Of a stretch of 64,000 nucleotides of DNA, positions 36,201 to 48,300 are shown one piece after another. Made by a program: the position numbers and the translations under genes. The DNA is from Amyelois transitella (taxonomy: Eukaryota; Arthropoda; Insecta; Lepidoptera; Pyralidae), in the NCBI RefSeq assembly GCF_032362555.1, contig NC_083523.1, positions 2,455,501 through 2,519,500 of the forward strand, read 5' to 3'. Below the pieces are notes generated by a model, which was not told the DNA's origin, ran no database searches, and saw only the letters and a program-made list of their open reading frames with translations. Numbering within the stretch: position 1 is the first letter of the stretch; each line of letters opens with the position of its first letter.

Positions 36201-39200
36201 AGTATCTTCTCCCCAGTAAAAAGGCTACCGGCACGAACGACATGAACATGAAGATATCGAAACTAAATTATATCCACTTCAAGACAAATCAAATTTTACT
36301 TTTAGAACGGCTTAATTGATTGATACCCCATTTTATATATGTTATGTTTGTCAGCGATTATCTCGCTTTTCGAAAGCGTTAGGTACACTTTTCTTTTCGG
36401 AAGTGTTATACTTAGGAGAAGCTTTTAGAAATTTAACCGACTTCAAAAAAGGAAGATATCGATTGGAGGCGGTTCTCTTTTTACAAAAGTTATCATTAAC
36501 TTGTCAAAGTCACTTCTGTTTTGTAACCACTATACTACTGTCAGACAATAAAATTGTAGCATCCGTTTTCACCGGGTTTAATGTGGTTCAAATTACCATT
36601 TGGTGTATTTGATCTTCAGTAACGTCAACAGCTCTGAAACCCTTTCAGAGAACGAGAAGGGTGGGTCCTGGGATGACATGTGGTCGGCAGTGTACGCTGG
36701 GTTGGGGTCCTCATCGATCAGCGAGAGGACAGCCGCGTGGGGCTCCATGGAGGAAGACCAGATCAGCGGGCAGTTGAAGACAGGAGCGAATCTGGAAGTT
36801 AATTGGAATCAAATTATTTATTTGTTAAAGCGAAGGGGATAAGTTTATAAGATAATCAGCATTGCCATTCAAAATTGCAATGCTGCCAGCCTTTTGGACA
36901 CACTCTCTCTATCTCTCATGTAAGCTTAGGTACATTTTTACAAAGTTCTACTCATTGAAAGATATTTTTAGACCTACATTTGTGATTTTTTCTATCGAGT
37001 CAAAATAGTAATGACATGTTTTGAGTTTTTTTTTTACTCACATTATGTCCCCTATAATGACACATATTTTTAGAAAAGAATCAATGCAGTGAATCAATAA
37101 GCTGATGTAGTCGTATAAAATTATCTAAATGACATAACTCCACATACCCGCTATAAAGCTCGCTATACATCCACTCCGCTATGACAACATCAAAGTGGAC
37201 CTTGGGGTCAGCCATCAGCTTCTGGATGTTCCCGTGGTTCAGGGTGCCGTTGGACACCACGAACATGATGTCCACAATATTTGCAACATCCTGGAGATTC
37301 ACCGTCCGCGCCATCAGCTTCTTGAAATCCCAAAAGTCATCTGGAAAATAATTTGGCAACGATAAAAATCAAACCGTGTGGTTTTTGGCATTATAAAATA
37401 GGACCACTCCATCTATTTCCCATGGACGTCGTAAAAGGCGACTAAGGGATAGGCTAATAAACTTGGGATTTTTATTTTAGAAGATGGGCTAGCAACTTGT
37501 CACTGTTTGAATCTCAATTCCATCTTTGAGCCATTCATACAGCTGAACGTGGACTTTCAGTCTCTGTGAGACTGTTGGCTTTATCTACCTCTAAGGGATA
37601 AAGACTTTATTATATGTTTGTATTTTTAAAATCACAAAACTTATTTTCTCTCTCGTGACCATATCCCAGGATGAAACAGATGTTTTGCGAAGATGGACAA
37701 ACGTTAATTTCAAAACATTACATGTGTTTGACGCTCAATTTGGTACTGAGGTACTTACACAAACAAAACAAACATTAAAAGTTTAATAACAGTTCGATCG
37801 TGAATTTGGCATCCTAGAAACCGCGTGGTCGTCGTCTTCTGTGGCCCACTGTACACATGAAGGAATATACAAATACCTAATTGCCGTTTCGAGTTACACT
37901 CAATTGTAGATAAGGTCATATCTATGAGTGAGAGAGTGCCCGCAATAGCTGTTTTCGCTAGTGGAAATCATGGTAGTAATTAAAAAAATTATCATGATGA
38001 CAATCAAAAATGATGGCACTTTTTTATAATAAACTAGCTGTGTCCGCGACTTCGTCCGCGTGGATTAGTTATTTTGAGCATCCATTCGATTATTTTTTTG
38101 CTCCTTACAGTTATAGCGTGATGTTATATAGCCTAAAGCCTTCCTCGATAAATGGTCTATTCAATGCAAAAATGATTTTTCAATTCGAACCAGGAGTTCC
38201 TGAGATTAGCGCGTTCAAGCAAACAAACAAACAAACTCTTCAGCTTTACAATATTAGTATAGATTTAAGTGCGCTTGAACTTAATCTGGCATGATGAGGC
38301 CTAAGGCCACGCGTAAGCTCAAAATAGTGCCTATGCTCATCGACGCTCTTATTCTTTTATCTGGACCAGACTGTTAAGATTCTCATTATATTATAGACTA
38401 GCTGTGTCCGCGACTTCGTCCGTGTGGAGTAGTTATTTTGGGCATCATTGAAGCCTTCAAGGAAGAATAGTTTTCCCCGATTTTTTTCACATTCTCCATT
38501 ATTTCTTAACAGTTTCAACGTGATGTTATATAGCCTAAAGCCTTCCTCGATGAATGGTCTATTTAACACAAAAATGATTTTTCAATTCGAACCAGTAGTT
38601 CCTGAGATTAGCGCGTTCAAACAAACAAATATTAGTATAAATTTAAACCTTCCTCAGAAAACCCTCTTTCCAATATTTCAAACAGGAACAAAATCCGTCC
38701 ACAACTTTCCGAGATTAACGCAGACATAGAAACTTGGGATTCTTCTTTTAGGCGATGGGCTAGCAACCTGTCACTATTTGAATCGCAATTCTATCATTAA
38801 GCCAAACAGCTGAACGTGGCCTATCAATCTTTTCAAGACCGTAAGGGATATAGACGTGATTATAAATAAATGTATGTATGTATACAGACGTAGAAAATTG
38901 GGGGACCTTATAATGTATAGTGAGTCTACAACTTTCAGAGGTCAGCCCATAGACAGTGAGAGAAAATTTCGGGACTTTATAATAAGTGGTAAGTGATGAT
39001 GATGAAGTGATAAAGAGTTGTAACGGCATCTCTCCATTTATATCTTTATCTAATAGATTGATTATTTATGCCGTGTGGTTCCCGGCATCAATAAAAAAAA
39101 GAATAGGACCACTCCATGTCGTTCCCATGGATGTTGTTTAATGCTTTTAAACTTGGGATTCTTATTTTGGCGACAGGCTAGAAACCTATCACTATTTGAA

Positions 39201-42200
39201 TCGCAATTCTATCATTAAGCCAAACAGCTGAACGTCGCATATCAATCTTTTCAAGACCGTTGGCTCTGTCTACCCCGCAAGGGATATAGACGTGATTATA
39301 TGTATGATTATTTATAAATTAAGAGGTAGGTACTAACCAACTGCCATCAACTCATGGTTACTGGACACATCGACAATCGTCAAATTCTTCGGTGGGTCTT
39401 TATACGGCAAGGGCGTCACGTAGGTCACCTGAAGTTAACCAATTAAATACATCAGACAGACTCGAAGAGAATCAAAAAGAATAAAACCCACATTCAGATG
39501 GATTTTCTTATTTTTTGACGGCCTCTGTGGCGCAGCGGTAGTGCGCTTGTTTGTGTCACCGGAGGTCCCGGGTTCGAATCCCGGCCAGGGCATGATGAGA
39601 AACGAACTTTCTCTGATTAGCCTGGGTCTTGGATGTTTATCTATATATACGTATTTATTATAAAATATAGTATCGTTGAGTTAGTATCTCGTAACACAAG
39701 TTTCGAACTTACTTCGAGGCTAACTCAATCTGTGTAATTTGTCCCGTATATATTTATTTATTTATTATATTGGAGTTGATATTCAAATTCGTACGTAAGA
39801 GTAATTGTGAGAAAGTAAATTTTTTTTGTCACGGGTTTTCTCATAATGGTATATACCTATATCAATATTTGCAAATTGACGTCCGATGAAAATGCTGCAG
39901 TGTAGTTTGTTCCACCGCTTCTTTTACACATGCGTTTTGGAAGCGGTAGTGGTTATAATAAGATTTAAGTGATGTGACGTCAATAAGTGATTACCTTGTA
40001 TCAAATTTTAAAAATAAACCTACATACATACATACATAAAATCACGCCTCTTTCTCGGAGGGGTAGGCAGAGACTACCTCTTTCCACTTGCCACGATCTC
40101 TGCATATTTCCTTCGCTTCATCCACATTCATAACTCTCTTCATGCAAGCTCGGCGGTTTCGGGTACTTTTGACCTGACCCTTTACCAGGACGTCCTTAAT
40201 TTGATCAAGATACGTTCGTCTAGGTCTTCCCACTCCGACCTTTCCCTCCACACCAAAATAAACCTATTCCATTCTAAATGGCGTGTTCACCCAGTTGCAC
40301 CCTCTGCCGCTCAGCTTCGGGAGTAGGAGTCCACTTTCCCTACTTCTCTCCATCAACTTTCAATGTTCTTTGCCATGGTTGGTACCTAAGTAACTTTATT
40401 TTTAAAAACGCATTACTACTAGATATTCTCAATTAGGTATACTTTATTCAATAACAGGCCAATAAAAAAAACAATATACGGTCGAGTTGAGTACCTCCTG
40501 CTCTTGTTAAGGCGGTTAAAAAGAATGAGACAGCAACAAAATAATGATGGGTCAGTAGTTAGTAATTTTGAGTCGAGAGATAAATGATACCTAATACATT
40601 ACACTGCCACTATTTGAATTTCTATTACATCATTATGACATACTTGGTCTTTTAGTCTTTTCAAAACTTTGAAGGCCATAATATTTTTTTTTATCTCTGT
40701 CTACCCAGCAAAGGATAGATATAGACGTGACTATATTATGTAATAGCTGTGCCCGCGACTTCGTCCGCGTGGAATAGTTATTATGGGCATGATTGAAGCC
40801 CTCAATGATGAAATATCCCCGTTTTTTTACATTTTCCATTATTTCTTCGCTCCTTATAGTTGCAGCGCGATGTTATATATTCCTATACCTTCCTCGATAA
40901 ATGGTATATTCGACACGAAAAAAATTTTTCAATTCGAACCAGAAGTTCCTGAGATTAGCGCGTTCAAACAAACAAACAAACTCTTCAGCTTTATAATATT
41001 AGTATAGATGTGTATGGATAAAAGTATAATCTGGTCGAAATCCTCGTATGTTTGTCATTGATCTTTATCAATCGTCCATCCCTCATTAGTAAATGTTGTA
41101 ACTCCATATATAGTACCTACAATTTAAAGAACTAACTGTTTCCTGCGACTTTTACCGTAAAACGAAATCTGTGGGGATAATAATAGTTCACCGACTTCTT
41201 CATCAGTATATTTCGATTCAAACAATAATGTGACCCCTGTATTACGTATACAAAGAGGGGTATATACCCCTCTTGTAGGGGCGGCGGAGTGAGCAATTTT
41301 TGTATAGCAGTTTTTAGTTTGGATCAAGGCTAACACATCTGAGGTTAGGTCTTATTCCAACCGGAGTTATAGTTTTCGCGTCATCCGAGTGAAAACATAC
41401 CGACAGACATACCTACATTCTAAAAATCAAATATTTGGCTTTCGTTGATCTGAAGCACCACATCCATTTTACCAATATTTTTCTAGTACAGACATCGGTC
41501 ACTTACCATTAAATTATTTGTGTATAATTGTATGGATAGTATAAGGTCCCTGCATAGTGGCGTTTAACTACGAGCTCTCAAAGAAGATAGTCTAACAAAA
41601 AACTTAGATTTTTATTTTAAACAACCTACCTACTTTTACTAAATGTGAAATCACCTTTCACCTAATATACCACGTTGCGCAAGAGTTCATTAGCTTTAGA
41701 AATTTTACTATATATGATTTAAAAATTGCATGATAATTAAGAAAGACAAGTGGTAAAACATAAGTTTTGATTATAATCCAAACTCTGCGATCCAACCCAA
41801 TAAAATAACACAAAAGTTTCGAATGTTCATTAAAAACTATTGACGAGTCTTAGGTTTATATATTTTTTTTTGATAACCAGGAACATAACACAAGTTTCGA
41901 ATTTACTTTGTAGTTAACTATGTGATTTATCCCGTATACATTTATTTATAATAGAACTTTATATGTGATATTAAAATAATTTTGATGTCAGATAAATTAT
42001 TAATGTATTTTTATTTACAATACTACCATGCAAATAAAAATAAAAATACCCTTTTTTAACTCGGAATTCAATTGTCAACTTGTTCAAAATTTAAACTTTC
42101 TATGATAGTACTTACCTCATGACCAGCATTCAGCAAATGCCTTACAATGCCTTCTCCCAGGATCCCATGGCTAGTACCGGGCAAAGGGAACAAAACTAAT

Positions 42201-42256
42201 ATTTTAAACGCATAACACTGGCACAAAATACACAAAAACACAGCCAATTTTATCAT
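33261..42256 (-). CDS. UDP-glycosyltransferase, gene D
   Basis: Predicted 514-residue UGT from eight exons: 42256-42116, 39428-39338, 37340-37148, 36791-36597, 35277-35058, 34541-34322, 33904-33685, 33525-33261, with the same intron phases as A-C. Signal peptide 1-16; catalytic His H30 (GTSHG); Glu (E133, in VVIAEW) for the usual Asp; THGG (H364) and ADQ (DQ 388-389); membrane helix; tail DSIKKNS, a KKxx ER-retrieval signal unlike the KxKxx of A-C. More distant from A-C: exons 3 and 4 differ by one codon each, and exon 5 has an unusual GTTTGT donor. The N-terminus (SHGILGEGIVRHLLNAGHEV) is typical of lepidopteran UGT33-type enzymes; the subfamily is an inference. Introns 1 and 2 are swollen by SINE-like, tRNA-derived SINE, Helitron-like and LINE fragments. 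Confidence 0.93.
35408..35562 (-). repeat. SINE-like repeat, tail part
   Basis: Reverse-oriented tail (CACGTCTATATGCCTTGCGG ... GAAAAGACTGAAATTCC). A tRNA-SINE tail scrap (GTCCCGTATATATTTATTTA, about 35385-35417) lies immediately to its left. Confidence 0.65.
37372..37624 (+). repeat. SINE-like repeat, full length, diverged
   Basis: Head ACCGTGTGGTTTTTGGCA to tail TTATATGTTTGTAT. The head begins about 32 bases upstream of the exon 3 acceptor of UGT gene D, inside the region used for branch point and pyrimidine tract. Confidence 0.75.
38034..38263 (-). mobile_element. Helitron-like non-autonomous element, family 1
   Basis: CTAG end at 38034-38037 with adjacent stem CGCGACTTCGTCCGCG, TC end at 38262-38263, host A and T at the junctions. 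In intron 2 of UGT gene D. Confidence 0.75.
38398..38642 (-). mobile_element. Helitron-like non-autonomous element, family 1
   Basis: Second copy 134 bases from the previous one, same orientation. CTAG at 38398-38401; the TC end is decayed. Internal CCTAAAGCCTTCCTCGATGA matches the family. Confidence 0.7.
38729..38884 (+). repeat. SINE-like repeat, 3' part
   Basis: TTAGGCGATGGGCTAGCAAC to TATGTATG tail, with a short internal deletion before GTAAGGGATATAGACG. Confidence 0.7.
39068..39307 (+). repeat. SINE-like repeat, nearly full length
   Basis: Head GCCGTGTGGTTCCCGGCATC to GATATAGACGTGATTATATG. It lacks part of the GTAAAAGGCGACTAAGGG box. Close to exon 2 of UGT gene D. Confidence 0.8.
39519..39770 (+). 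repeat. tRNA-derived SINE, full length
   Basis: Box A GTGGCGCAGCGG, box B GGTTCGAATCCCGG, body GGTCTTGGATGTTTATC, GTATCGTTGAGTTAGTATC, tail CCCGTATATATTTATTTA. Best-preserved copy in the window; in intron 1 of UGT gene D. Confidence 0.87.
39878..40016 (-). repeat. TGACGTCA-containing repeat, subfamily 1
   Basis: Reverse copy containing GACGTCCGATGAAAATGCTG and GTGATGTGACGTCAATAAG. It adjoins a LINE 3' tail. Confidence 0.6.
40020..40252 (-). mobile_element. 5'-truncated LINE copy
   Basis: (CATA)n tail and C-terminal frame ([20 protein letters not shown] ... [20 protein letters not shown]) almost identical to the intact LINE. In intron 1 of UGT gene D, same strand as the gene. Confidence 0.85.
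40743..41008 (-). mobile_element. Helitron-like non-autonomous element, family 1
   Basis: ATAG (mutated CTAG) next to CCCGCGACTTCGTCCGCG at left; TC end at 41007-41008. A degenerate SINE-like stretch (about 40600-40740) adjoins it. Confidence 0.7.
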
Positions 42257-43320
42257 ACTGCCGGCACGTGCTCAGCTTGGGAGATCAATTGATGTATTGT
42301 AATATCTTACACTCGTATGATCAATATATTTGGATGATACTAACGTTGTCTGTGTATTTTATATACTTAATTTGTATACTACATCGGCGTGAGTCGGCGT
42401 ATTGATATACCTATCATTTAATAATGATACGTGATTTCTAACTCGCTGACAAAGTTAGGAAGTTTTGTATTGGAAAATGTTGGTCACATACCTATATAAC
42501 AATTACCTACATAATTTCTTACAATGTCATAACAGTGATAATTAGAGGTGGTTGAAAATAGGAACATTAGAAATAATGCGATATTTGATTCACAACTACA
42601 TATCCTGGTAGATCTTCACTTCGTTAGAGACAGGAGCAGGATACAACATACGGGGTAGACAGAGCTAGCAGTCTCGAAGAGAAAAGACCGAATTGTGCCG
42701 TTTGACCATGATCCATTGAGCAAGTCAGGTTTTTACGCGAAGCAAATGTTAGTATCTATTGGACCAGATGAATTTGTGAAAAAAAGTAAAAAAGAATTTA
42801 TTCACAAAACACCATAACAAAAAGAAAAAAAGGAAACAATAATATGTACAAAAATAAATATGTAGTGTGGTGCTCCCGAAAGGGCACCCCCTCAGCATAA
42901 TGCTGCCTATCCCTTGGTCGTCTTTTTAAATCGTCGGTTTCAAAACTCGATAAGTACCAACATTATAATAAGTAAAACCTCTTAGTGTGTAAATTTCATT
43001 TTCCTGTTGCAAATATTAGTAGACACAAAAATATTACACCATATTATTAATTGTGACGACTCATATCATGTTACCCGAGATAACAATAAGATTCTAAATA
43101 TATCACTTCGAAATCAGTGGAGGCGTTAATTAGTTAGGTTTACACGTATTTTAACACACGTGTATGACACTAAGATTAAAATTTTATAAGTTAAAATTTT
43201 TTAATGTACTGTACCTATATTTTATAGGTGTAATAGATCTTGGCCACCATTTTTTTTTATTACTATGTACTGGCAATTGTGATTAAATTTAAGAGTCTGA
43301 AATGAAGAGAAGAACAAAAA
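42257..43320. other. Intergenic DNA upstream of UGT gene D
   Basis: No gene recognised. The gene D promoter should lie at its left end. A fragment with GACCATGATCCATTGAGC and CAGGTTTTTACGCGAAGC (42700-42750) belongs to the same dispersed repeat as 49125-49300. Confidence 0.45.
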
Positions 43321-43489
43321 TACAGATATCACGTCTCAATTCCTTGTGGGGTAGAAAGAGCCAAGTCAATTACGTAAATCATTATTTATTAAGAAGATGT
43401 TCAACCTTCAACAGTTTAAACTAGGTTATAAGTATAAATAAGTACATATCTCTCTTCTCTGTCTAACCCGCAAGGCATAGACGTGACGA

Positions 43490-43739
43490 CATGTTATCAT
43501 CTTTATCACTTACGGGGTATACAGAGCCAATAGTCTCGCAAAGACTGAAATGTCACGTGCAGCTGTATGGCTTAATAATGACATTTGAGATTTAAATAGT
43601 GACAGGTTGTTAGCCCATCGCCTTAAAGAATATGAATCCCAAGTTTATTAGCCTATCCCTTAGTCGCCTTTTTCGACAACCATAGGAAAGAGAGGGAGTA
43701 GTCCTGTTACATAAGTAGTGCCGGAAACCACACGGCACG
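43490..43739 (-). repeat. SINE-like repeat, full length
   Basis: Reverse-oriented, from tail (TTACGGGGTATACAGAGCC) to head (GTGCCGGAAACCACACGGCA). Between UGT genes D and E. Confidence 0.8.
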
Positions 43740-43961
43740 ATACAAACAAATACTTTACGATTTTAAATAAACTTACTACTTAAATACTTTAATATATATT
43801 TTTTAATTCCAATTCGTATTTAAAATTTTCAGTAGTGGGTCGCAGCGTAACCAACTTCTTAAATGTTAAATCCGAATATGGAAAATGCGTTGCATTGCTT
43901 GCAGCATGATTTGCGCAGCTAATAAAATAAAAAATAAAAAAAATATTTTTATATTAATATG

Positions 43962-44165
43962 GTGGTTCCCGGCACTAATACAAAAAAGAATAGGACCACT
44001 CCATCTCTTTCTCATGGATGTCGTAAAAGGCGACTAAGGTAGGTTTACAAACTTGGGATTCTTTTTTAGGCGATGGGCTAGCAACCTGTCACTTATATGC
44101 CAAATAGCTGACCGTGGCCATTCAGCCTTTTCAGCGGGGTAGACATACATACACACTATGGTCAC
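43962..44165 (+). repeat. SINE-like repeat, internally deleted
   Basis: Head TGGTTCCCGGCACTAATACA, centre intact to GTCACTTATATGCCAAATAG, then a shortened tail. Confidence 0.75.
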
Positions 44166-44595
44166 GTATTGTTACCGTTTAGTTAAAATTGACCATAGGC
44201 TATACCTACTAACCAATTTATAACCTAAGCTAAGCTGTTGTGCAATAAAAATTATCACAAATTACACCGAATGACAAATAATATCTAGACTAGACTAATC
44301 AAAACATGTAACGATATTTTTTATCTTATTTACGATATCATTCCCATAATTTAAAAGAAATGCTTATGTAACGGTAGTACAGACAGAAAATAAAATATTA
44401 ATAACAGAGAAAAGTTGTGAAAAGCAATTAATCAATCATTTATACATATTTCAGAATAGAATTTCGTCAATAAACCGATAAATAACAGCGTCAGTAATGG
44501 TCTCCTACGTAACGGGTTCGTTGGGTGCTGAACAATGGGACCCGCAAATTTAAAGGCTCACCTAAGTTGTAAAGTGATACTTAATGGAATAAATT

Positions 44596-45100
44596 TATTT
44601 TCAAAATTGGATGCAAGGTATCTTTTATTTTTTATATATTTTTTATATATTACTAGGTATAGTGCCGTGTGGTTCCCGGCACCAATACAAAAAAGAATAG
44701 GACCACTCCATCTCTTTCCCATGGATGTCGTAAAAGGCGACTAAGGGATAGGCTTATAAAATTGCGATCCTTTTTTTAGGCGATGGGCTAGCAACCTGTC
44801 ACTATTTGGATCTCAATTCCGTCATTAAGCCGAGCAGCTGAACGTGGCCATTCTGTCTTTTCGGGACTATTGCCTCTGTCTATCCCGTAATAGTATAGTA
44901 TAGACGTGACTATATGTATGTATGTACATATGTTACTAGGTATGTACTTATTGACGTCACATCACTTAAATCTAATTATATCTAGGTACTATCGCTTTCA
45001 AATGTGTAGAACGGCGGAACAATCTATGACGGACGTCAATTTACAAAATATAGAACTCTTAAATCTAAATCGTGGACGAATGCACGTTGTCTACATTAAA
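44596..45100 (+). repeat. TGACGTCA-containing repeat split by a SINE-like insertion
   Basis: Left part TTTTCAAAATTGGATGCAAG; right part TTATTGACGTCACATCACTT to GACGTCAATTTACAAA. The SINE-like copy at 44661-44932 interrupts it and the two halves are joined by the SINE's target-site duplication. Confidence 0.7.
44661..44932 (+). repeat. SINE-like repeat, full length with target-site duplication
   Basis: Complete copy from AGTGCCGTGTGGTTCCCGG to (TATG)n. TTACTAGGTAT occurs on both sides (44650-44660 and 44933-44943), an 11-bp target-site duplication. This shows the family inserts as a retroposon and fixes its ends. Confidence 0.9.
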
Positions 45101-45239
45101 AAATATGAATTATTAAGCAATTGTGAAACCGAATTTTTGCCAAGAGACACCCTAAATGCTTCTTAAGTGGCACTTAAAATTCGGGATAAGTTGGTGAAAA
45201 CGGGTTCAGTTTTTTATAACGACAAATTGAACAAATTCA

Positions 45240-45245
45240 TTTATT
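45240..45245 (-). other. Candidate poly(A) signal of UGT gene E
   Basis: AATAAA on the minus strand, about 75 bases after the gene E stop. Confidence 0.5.
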
Positions 45246-45319
45246 CCAATGTTTCTATATTCAATACAAAAATAACATTTCTTGTCTAAATCAACTTTTG
45301 TGCTTGTTACTATACCCAT

Positions 45320-48300
45320 TCAATTTCTTTTCTTCTTCCAACTCCTTTGTCCCCTTCTCTTGCCAAAAACTCTCTTAAAAGCCTTGTATACAATAAATAT
45401 AATAAACAAAATAATAGCGATTAAATCTAAATATAATTTCTGGACAACTGGAACGTGTAATCCTGGGGAACGCAAATGTGGAGCACCACCAGTTCTTATG
45501 ACGTGTTCCACAGAGTATAAAAGTTCTTGATGGACTGGCATTGGCCGGTCGTGGTATATCTTCGATAGTTCTTGCGCATTTTCTCTGTAACTGTAACAAG
45601 AAATTAGTACGTCTATCGTATAATAACGTTTTTATCCCTTACGGGAAGAGAGTCTTATAGATACCGAAAGCACACGGTTAGCTGTATGGGTTAACGATGG
45701 AATTGAGATTCAATTAGTGAAGTCTCAAGTTTTTTGGCCTTTCCCTTGATTCGATTTTACAATATTCAAGGGAAGAGAACACACTAAGTTTTTCCTTCGC
45801 TTCCGGACCAGCAGGAAAGTTATGTTTATGCATACATAAAAGGCGACTAAGGGAAAGGCTTATATATTTGGGATTCTTCTTTCGGGCGATGGGCTAGTAA
45901 CCTGTCACTATTTGAATCTCAATTCTATCATTGACCTGAACGTGGCATATCAGTCTTCTCAAGACTGTTGTCTCTGTTAACCCCGCAAGGGATGTAGACG
46001 TATTATATGTATGTATGTATAAACATTACCTTGGATCAGCCAGCATTTTCTGTATCGGCGTCCTAAGGTTGTCTGCCAAGTGTACATCCAGCTCCGCTAT
46101 GAGGGCGAACCCTTTGTTCACCGCTTTGTTCACGTTGATGAACTGGTCGAAATATATGGGGACTCCGATGATGGGCACACCGAAATGTAGGGCTTCGGTG
46201 GACGAGAGGTGCCCGCCGTGCGTGATAAAGAACAGGCAGTTAGGGTGAGCTGGATGGAAACAGGATGGCTTAGATTTGCGGAAAATAAATAAATAATGAC
46301 AAATATATATACAGATTACACAGATGGCGTTAGTTCAAACTTGTTTGAGAGGCTTTTGTTAAGAGTACTAACTCAACGATACTATATTTTATAAATTGAT
46401 CGAATCGGAGAAGTGGCTTGGGCATTTTATATATAAACATGGACAATTGTGAAGTTAACGTTATTGAAGAAAATGCTGCAGTGCAGTTTGTTACCGCTTC
46501 TTCTGCATAGACGCTTTGGAAGTAGCAGTAAACTTGCTCTTAAGTAATTTATACGACGTCAACCAATGTCGTGAAACAAAAACATATTATAATTTATTAA
46601 GTAGGTAGGTGATGTTTGAAATGTCCCATAATTATGAATAGAAATTTAGAATTTCAATTTGTAAAGAAATACCTACCAAGAATGCTAGTCTGCGGTGCCC
46701 AATGAACGATATGCACGTTCTTCGGCACGTTCTGTAGACTCTCCTCATGTTTCCATATGACTGTCTGTTCCAGTTCCCCGAACATGTCCAACAAGTCTTC
46801 CTTCAAATGCAGCGGTATATCTTTACTTTTCCAAGTAGATCCCATGCTGAAGTATATCACGCCGTGTTCTGCATTGTCCATCAATGTTTGCAAGTCCTGG
46901 AACGTACATAGATAGATATTATCACGCCTTTATCCCTTACGGGATAGACAAAGTCTCAAAAAGACTAAAAAGACCAAATTGTCCCCTTCTTCTAATTCCT
47001 TCAAAAATAAGCTTAATAAATTCTTTCTCGAGTCTTAAATTGGTTATGATGTTAATTTAGAATACATACTCGTACATGTTAATATATTTACTTTTTTGTA
47101 TTGTACGTATATAATTGTTGTTGTTACTAAGGGATAAGCCCGCCTTTGTACTGTACTGTTTTTATTTGTAATGTACTCCTTTAGTGAACAATAAAGCATT
47201 TACTTACTAACCAAGTTCAGCGGTATTGCTTAATGATTCAAATAGTGACAGGCGCATGCACCATAATGACACACACAGATGCATCATAATCTATGATGCT
47301 TCTATGTCGTATGGCGGCCGATTGGTGTGTGAGAGTGTGTGCGGGGCGGCATACAATTGGTGCTTCATTTTGCCGAATAGTAAGACTCCGTCCGCCTTTT
47401 TTTTCTACGTCTATGGTGACAGGTTGTTAGTCCAGTTAGTTAGTTAAAGAAGAATCACAAGTTTATTAGCCATTCCCTTGATTGGCTTTGATTGACAACC
47501 AGCATGAGAAGACGGCCGGACAGTTTTTCAACTTTACAATTTTCAAGGGAAGAGAACACACTATGTGTTTTTTCTTCGCGAACAGAACAAAAGAACAAAT
47601 AGAAATATAATACATACATACATACATACATATGGTCACGTCTATATCCCTAGCGGGGTAGACAGAGCCAACAGTCTTGAAAAGACTGAATGGCCACGTT
47701 CAGCTATATGGCTTAATGATAGAATTGAGATTCAAACAGTGACAGGTTGCTAGCCCATCGCCTAATAATGAATCCCAAGTTTGTAAGCCTATCCCTTAGT
47801 CGCCTTTTACGACCCATTCTTCCCCGTATTGGTGCCGGGAACCACACACAGAAATAGAATAGTGAAAAGAAAGAAAACGAAAAAGAAAGTAAGTATATAA
47901 GTTACCAGAGCACCGTTCATTGAATGGATAAGATTATCACACGAGGCGACTCCCATCTGACCTCCGCAACCTTTGCAAGGGAACCTAATCGTTATGTTTC
48001 ATGGTTCCACAAGTGCAGGTTACCGAAGGTGTTTGTTTAACCTTAGGCTTACTTTGATTGGGGTCTGAATATGGATGCCCTATAAACCTTAATTTCTAGT
48101 GGTCAGGGGAATCCCGATCATGACGTGATGTGCAAAAGCCACGCGATCAAAGTAATTAAGTCTACCAAAAATGTAATTTACCTTAGGCAAGGGTTTGACA
48201 GGAGTCTGAATATGGATGCCCCCTATGAACCTAAAGTTCTGGGGGGTAGAAGGAATGTTCCCCATTGCGTGATGTTCATTAGCCAGGATCATGGACGCGT

